From positions 1 to 35,595 of the forward strand of contig DASXYG010000076.1 of the NCBI GenBank assembly GCA_036502625.1: a stretch of 35,595 nucleotides of DNA, read 5' to 3'. A program made the position numbers and the translations under genes. The first letter of the stretch is position 1. Each line of letters begins with the position of its first letter. Origin of the DNA: DASXYG01 sp036502625. Lineage in GTDB: Bacteria; Actinomycetota; Actinomycetes; Streptosporangiales; Streptosporangiaceae. The notes beneath the pieces were generated by a model that made no database searches, was not told the origin of the DNA, and was given only the letters and a program-made list of their open reading frames with translations. Below are positions 31,639 through 35,595 of this stretch, piece after piece.

Positions 31639-33174
31639 GTGCCGACCGACATCCCGGGCTTCTGGCGCCACGCCGCCGCGCACCCCGACCAGACCGCCAC
31701 GATCGCCGCTGACGGAACCGAGCTGACGTACGGGCGGCTCGCCGCGTGGACGAACCGGATCAGCAACGCGTTCGCCGCCGCCGGCCTGGGCCCCGGCGAC
31801 ACGGTGGCCGGGCTGCTCCGCAACAGTCCGGCGTTCCTCGCCGTGAACCTCGCGGCACTGCAGTCCGGGCTGTACTTCACCCCGATCAACGGCCACCTGA
31901 CCGGCGGCGAGGCCGGCTACATCCTCGGCGACTGCGGTGCGGCGTACCTGGTCACGGACGCGCGGCTGGCCGACACGGCGATCGCCGCGGCCGAGGCGGC
32001 CGGGTTCGCGCGGTCGCGCGTGCTGACCGCGACGCCCGACGCGCGGCTGCGCGACCTCGACGACTTCCTCGCCGGCGCCCCGGACACCGCGCCGGAGCGG
32101 CGCACCGCCGGGCAGATCCTGCTGTACTCCTCCGGCACCACCGGCAAGCCCAAGGGCATCCGCAAGACGCTCTCCGGCGGGTCGCCTGAGGACCAGGCGC
32201 AGTGGTTCGGCGGGCGCTACGCCGAGCACTACGGCCTGGAGGCCGGCCGCGGCGTGCACCTGGCGGTGGCGCCGCTCTACCACTCGGCCCCGAACGCGCA
32301 GGCGATCGGCGTGCTGCACCTGGGCCACACAGTGGTGCTCGCGGACCGGTTCGACGCCCGGCGCACGCTGGAGCTGGTCGCCGCGTACGCCGTCACCAAC
32401 TCGTTCATGGTGCCGACCATGTTCCACCGGATGCTGGCGCTGCCGGCCGCCGACCGGGCGGCGTACGACCTGTCGTCGATCGAGCAGATCGTGCACGCGG
32501 GCGCGCCCTGCCCGGCGGACACCAAGCACGCCATGATCGCCTGGTGGGGCCCGGTGCTCATCGAGTTCTACGGCTCCACCGAGACCGGCATGGCCACGAT
32601 CGTGCGCAGCGACGAGTGGCTGGCCCACCCCGGCACCGTCGGCCGGGTGCGCGCGGGCTACGACGTACGGATCATCGGGGACGACGGGCGGCCCGCACCG
32701 CCCGGCGAGCCGGGGCTGATCCACTGCAAGGGCGGCCAGGAGTTCGGCTACGTCGGCGACCCGCGCAAGACCGCGGACAGCCACGTCGGCGGCTACTTCG
32801 TGCCCGGCGACATCGGCTACCTCACCGAGGACGGCTACCTGTACCTCTGCGACCGGCGGGTGGACATGATCCTCGCGGGCGGGGTGAACATCTACCCGGC
32901 GGAGATCGAGGCCGTGCTGTTCCAGCACCCGGCGGTCGGTGACGTCGCGGTCATCGGGCTGCCGGACACCGAGATGGGCAACCGGGTCGTCGCGGTCGTC
33001 CAGCCCGCGGACGGCGAGGAGCCCGGCGACGCGCTCGCGGAGCGGCTGACGGCGTACTGCCGCGCGCACCTGGCCCGCTACAAGTGCCCCTCGGTCATCG
33101 CGTTCAACGATCTTCCGCGTACGGAGTCCGGCAAGCTGAGCCACGCCCGCGTCCGCGAGATGTACCTCCCCTGA
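31639..33174 (+). CDS. Acyl-CoA synthetase (AMP-forming)
   Basis: 511 residues of the ANL superfamily. The P-loop is YSSGTTGKPKG (163-173). EFYGSTETGM marks the adenine site, GDIGYLTEDGYLYLCDRRVDMILAGGVNIYPAEIE the hinge and C-terminal domain, and K499 in TESGKLSH is the adenylation lysine. It activates a carboxylic acid to its CoA ester with ATP; the acid is not predictable. Start GTG at 31639, with AGGAAGG 13 bases upstream, is slightly far, but no better start exists. It follows the racemase by 57 bases, and the amidase gene follows after 18. Confidence 0.92.
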   Translation: MPTDIPGFWRHAAAHPDQTATIAADGTELTYGRLAAWTNRISNAFAAAGLGPGDTVAGLLRNSPAFLAVNLAALQSGLYFTPINGHLTGGEAGYILGDCGAAYLVTDARLADTAIAAAEAAGFARSRVLTATPDARLRDLDDFLAGAPDTAPERRTAGQILLYSSGTTGKPKGIRKTLSGGSPEDQAQWFGGRYAEHYGLEAGRGVHLAVAPLYHSAPNAQAIGVLHLGHTVVLADRFDARRTLELVAAYAVTNSFMVPTMFHRMLALPAADRAAYDLSSIEQIVHAGAPCPADTKHAMIAWWGPVLIEFYGSTETGMATIVRSDEWLAHPGTVGRVRAGYDVRIIGDDGRPAPPGEPGLIHCKGGQEFGYVGDPRKTADSHVGGYFVPGDIGYLTEDGYLYLCDRRVDMILAGGVNIYPAEIEAVLFQHPAVGDVAVIGLPDTEMGNRVVAVVQPADGEEPGDALAERLTAYCRAHLARYKCPSVIAFNDLPRTESGKLSHARVREMYLP

Positions 33175-33192
33175 CCCGACCGGAGGCCCGTG

Positions 33193-34764
33193 ATGTACCA
33201 GCGTCCGTCGCGCGACCAGCTCGCCGCCCTCTCCGACCGGCTCGGCCTCGGCCTGTCCGACGCCGAGCTCGGGTCGTACGCCACCATGGCCGACATCATG
33301 CTGGCCGGGCTCGACCCGACCGACCTCGACCCGCCGCCCGCGCCGGACCCCGCGACCCGCCGCTCCGCCGGCCGGCGGCCCGCGCCCGGTGAGGACCCGC
33401 TGAACGCGGTCGTGCGGTGGTGCGACGTCGCCGGTGCGCCGGGCGGCGCGCTCGCCGGGCTGCGGATCGCGGTCAAGGACAGCGTGCCGGTCGGCGGCGT
33501 ACCCATGACGGCCGCCTCGCGGGTGCTGCGCGGCTACACGCCCGCCGAGGACGCGATCGTCACCGAACGGCTGCTCGGCGCCGGCGCGCGGGTCGTGGCG
33601 ATCACCAACATGGACGAGTTCGCGCTCTCCGGCGGCGGCGACACCGGCTGCTACGGGCCCACGCTGACGCCGTACGACACCGGCCGTACGGCGGGCGGCT
33701 CCTCCGGCGGGTCCGGCGCGATCCTCGCCTACCCGGGGGTGGACGCCGCGATCGGCACCGACCAGGGCGGCTCGGTCCGGGTGCCGGCCGCGTGGTGCGG
33801 GGTGCTCGGGCTGAAGCCGACGTACGGGCTGGTGCCGTACACCGGGGCGCTCGGCCTCGACGCGACCATCGACCACGCCGGGCCGATGGCCCGCGACGCC
33901 GCGACGCTCGCCCGGGTGCTGGCCGCGATCGCCGGACCCGACCCGCGCGAGGGGCGGTACCGCCGCGAGGTGCGGGTGGCCGACTACGCGGACGCCGTCG
34001 CAAGCGGGGCGGGGGCGTCGTCGCTGGACGGGTTGCGGCTCGGGGTCGTGCGGCAGGGCTTCGGCGCGGAGGTCGGCGCGCAGGACGAGGTGGTGGCCGC
34101 GTGCCGGGCCGCCGTCGAGCGGCTGCGGGACGCCGGGGCGGAGATCGTGGACGTGGACCTGCCGGAGCACGCGCGGCCCGGGGCGGGCGGCTTCGCCGTG
34201 ACGTTCGAGGGGTTCCTCGCGAACATGGAGTCGGGCGGGAACGGCAGCCAGCGCGAGGGCCGCTACCCCACCGGCCTGGCCCGCGCGCTCGGCCCCGCCC
34301 TGGCGCGCCACGGCAGTGAGCTCGGCGCGTCGGTCAAGAGCCACCTGCTGCTCGGGGCGTACCTCCGCGAGCGCTACAACGGGGTGGCGTACGCGGGCGC
34401 CAGCCACCTGCGCGGCCTGCAGCGCGCGGCGTACGACGCGGCGCTCGCCGACGTGGACCTGCTGGTCATGCCGACCACCCCGAACCTCCCGCACGAGGTC
34501 GACCCGGACCTGGACCCGGTGACGCGGGCGCTGCGCGGCTGGGCCAACCTCACGAACACGTCCCCCATCAACGGCACCGGCCACCCGGCGCTCTCCCTGC
34601 CGCTCGCCGACCACGACGGCCTTCCGGTGGGCGTCATGGCGGTCGCCCCGTACTTCGCCGACGACCGCCTCCTCGCCTTCGCCGCCACCTGCGAGAACCT
34701 CCTGGGCTGGCGGCCCGCCCTGCCGTCGTTCCCCGCCCCGGCCGGGCCTCCGGAGCTCACCTGA
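33193..34764 (+). CDS. Amidase-signature hydrolase, enantioselective-amidase type
   Basis: 523 residues. The Ser-cisSer-Lys triad is visible: K95 (AVKD), cis-Ser at 170/171 (GGSSGGSG) and nucleophile S194 (TDQGGSVRVPA). An N-terminal helical extension of about 80 residues (SRDQLAALSDRLGLGLSDAELGSY) and the triad numbering, one off from Lys96, Ser171, Ser195, match the Rhodococcus enantioselective amidase. That enzyme hydrolyses 2-aryl- and 2-methyl-branched amides and is usually paired with a nitrile hydratase; no nitrile hydratase gene is visible here. ATG at 33193 is six bases after GGAGG; GTG at 33190 is too close. It probably supplies the acid for the synthetase upstream. Confidence 0.92.
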   Translation: MYQRPSRDQLAALSDRLGLGLSDAELGSYATMADIMLAGLDPTDLDPPPAPDPATRRSAGRRPAPGEDPLNAVVRWCDVAGAPGGALAGLRIAVKDSVPVGGVPMTAASRVLRGYTPAEDAIVTERLLGAGARVVAITNMDEFALSGGGDTGCYGPTLTPYDTGRTAGGSSGGSGAILAYPGVDAAIGTDQGGSVRVPAAWCGVLGLKPTYGLVPYTGALGLDATIDHAGPMARDAATLARVLAAIAGPDPREGRYRREVRVADYADAVASGAGASSLDGLRLGVVRQGFGAEVGAQDEVVAACRAAVERLRDAGAEIVDVDLPEHARPGAGGFAVTFEGFLANMESGGNGSQREGRYPTGLARALGPALARHGSELGASVKSHLLLGAYLRERYNGVAYAGASHLRGLQRAAYDAALADVDLLVMPTTPNLPHEVDPDLDPVTRALRGWANLTNTSPINGTGHPALSLPLADHDGLPVGVMAVAPYFADDRLLAFAATCENLLGWRPALPSFPAPAGPPELT

Positions 34765-34873
34765 CCGGCGGCCCGCCGGCCCGACCGTAACCCCGCGGCC
34801 TGTTTGCACCATCCGGCCGAGGGCAGCTTCGGCTCCTGTGCCCGCGCAGGCGGACATGACAGGAGACGGAGAA

Positions 34874-35595
34874 ATGAACACCACCTTGATCATCGTGCTG
34901 GTCGTGGTCCTCGTGGCCGTGATCGCCGCCGGTGCCCTGGCCGCGCTGCGGCTGAGCCGGACCCGCAGGCTCCGCGCCCGGTTCGGGCCGGAGTACGACA
35001 GGGCCGTCGCGGACGCCCCGAACCGCGGCACGGCCGAGGAGCGGCTCCTCGAGCGCGAGCGCCGCCACGACGAACTGGACCTCAGGCCCCTCTCGGACGG
35101 CGCGCGCGAGCGGTACATCCGCGAGTGGACGACCGTGCAGGAGCGTTTCGTGGACGCGCCCGCGGCCAGCACCCGCGACGCGGACCGGCTCATCACCGCC
35201 TTGATGCACGACCGCGTCTACCCGGTGGAGGACTACGAACAACGCCTCGCCGACCTCTCGGTCGACCACGCCCACACCCTCGAGCACTACCGCACCGCCC
35301 ACGCCATCAGCACCCGCATCTCCGACAACGAGGCCGAGACGGAGGAGATGCGCCAATCCATGGTCCACTACCGCGAACTCTTCGCCGCCCTCCTAACCCC
35401 CACCCCACCCCCCACCACCTCAAGCCCACCCCCTACCGCCCTTCACCCAACCCCCACCACCCCTAACCCCACCTCAACCACCGCTCACCCGACCTCAACC
35501 ACTCCCCGCCCCACCCCCGAAACCCCGCACCCCACCCCCAACGAACCCATCAGGCCCCCGTCCCCCCGAATCTCCCCCGAGTCCCACCCCAACCC
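34874..35595 (+). CDS. Membrane-anchored protein with Pro/Thr-rich tail, 3' end outside window
   Basis: At least 240 residues with no stop before the edge. One membrane helix (about 5-26) is followed by a basic stretch and a helical domain (about 35-172) with FGPEYDRAV, AEERLLERERRHDEL, ARERYIREWTTVQERFVDAP, DRLITALMHDRVYP and EEMRQSMVHYRELF. This pattern recurs in uncharacterised actinobacterial and acidobacterial membrane proteins; I know no function. From about residue 175 the protein becomes almost only Pro, Thr, Ser, His and Asn, and the coding strand becomes very G-poor. AGGAGACGGAG lies before the ATG. The 109 bases between the amidase stop and this start hold no other gene. Confidence 0.8.
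   Translation, partial: MNTTLIIVLVVVLVAVIAAGALAALRLSRTRRLRARFGPEYDRAVADAPNRGTAEERLLERERRHDELDLRPLSDGARERYIREWTTVQERFVDAPAASTRDADRLITALMHDRVYPVEDYEQRLADLSVDHAHTLEHYRTAHAISTRISDNEAETEEMRQSMVHYRELFAALLTPTPPPTTSSPPPTALHPTPTTPNPTSTTAHPTSTTPRPTPETPHPTPNEPIRPPSPRISPESHPN

Noticed and set aside
34765..34779. 15-base palindrome after the amidase stop as a terminator
   Set aside because: The arms meet with a one-base centre, leaving at most a five-bp stem with a small loop and no U-run. Too weak to call.
30283..35196. 1637-codon open frame on the minus strand
   Set aside because: It mirrors five well-supported plus-strand genes. High third-position GC leaves the antisense frame free of stops. Its protein is low-complexity Arg/Val/Ala/Gly with no family pattern.
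1..35595. Mobile element, CRISPR array, tRNA or rRNA gene
   Set aside because: I found no transposase, integrase, terminal repeats, regularly spaced repeats or tRNA-like cloverleaf by eye. A tRNAscan or ISfinder run would settle this.

Overview
The window is about 35.6 kb of very GC-rich, gene-dense DNA. Signs of a high-GC actinomycete (Streptosporangiales or Streptomyces-like) include many GTG starts, stop/start overlaps of the ATGA, GTGA and TGATG kind, an LLM-class flavin/F420-type oxidoreductase, many TetR regulators, an Mce3R-like tandem TetR protein, and acyl-CoA catabolism genes of mycobacterial type. The genus cannot be fixed by eye. I see no tRNA, rRNA, CRISPR array, transposase or integrase, so it reads as ordinary chromosome rich in accessory metabolism. 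Thirty-two protein genes are supported, one of which runs off the right edge.

Left part (1-11.0 kb). A Clp/Hsp100 ATPase overlaps an HdeD-type membrane protein gene, and the pair ends at a perfect bidirectional terminator. Opposing it is a three-gene minus-strand operon: APC amino-acid exchanger, a small membrane-anchored protein of unknown function, and an M20 dipeptidase. Next come a sugar-nucleotidyltransferase and an LLM oxidoreductase. The latter is divergent from a TetR regulator across two near-identical palindromic operators. A DUF1003 membrane protein and a lipoate-protein ligase with permuted domain order follow.

Middle part (11.2-23.3 kb). A tightly coupled operon holds an amino-acid-binding lipoprotein, an ABC permease, an N-acyl-D-amino-acid deacylase and a beta-lactamase-fold serine hydrolase. 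It looks built for uptake and hydrolysis of D-amino-acid derivatives but has no ABC ATPase gene in the window. A LysR regulator converges on it. A terC gene is preceded by a probable yybP-ykoY manganese riboswitch. Then come an exported protein of unknown function, a PgeF-type laccase-domain protein with a phytoene-dehydrogenase-like oxidoreductase, and a TetR gene divergent from two Rossmann-fold oxidoreductases. A 31-bp operator lies over both promoters of that divergent pair.

Right part (23.3-34.8 kb). This is a catabolic cluster for a CoA-activated acid. On the minus strand an Mce3R-like tandem TetR regulator is coupled to two acyl-CoA dehydrogenase subunits and a family III CoA-transferase. 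On the plus strand, divergently, lie an SDR dehydrogenase, a DUF35 protein, a thiolase-like partner, an alpha-methylacyl-CoA racemase with its catalytic residues intact, an acyl-CoA synthetase and an amidase resembling the Rhodococcus enantioselective amidase. A consistent reading is: amide to acid, acid to CoA thioester, epimerisation of a 2-methyl group, dehydrogenation, then thiolytic or retro-aldol cleavage. The substrate is not identifiable from sequence. The last gene encodes a membrane-anchored protein with a very Pro/Thr-rich tail and has no stop before the window ends.
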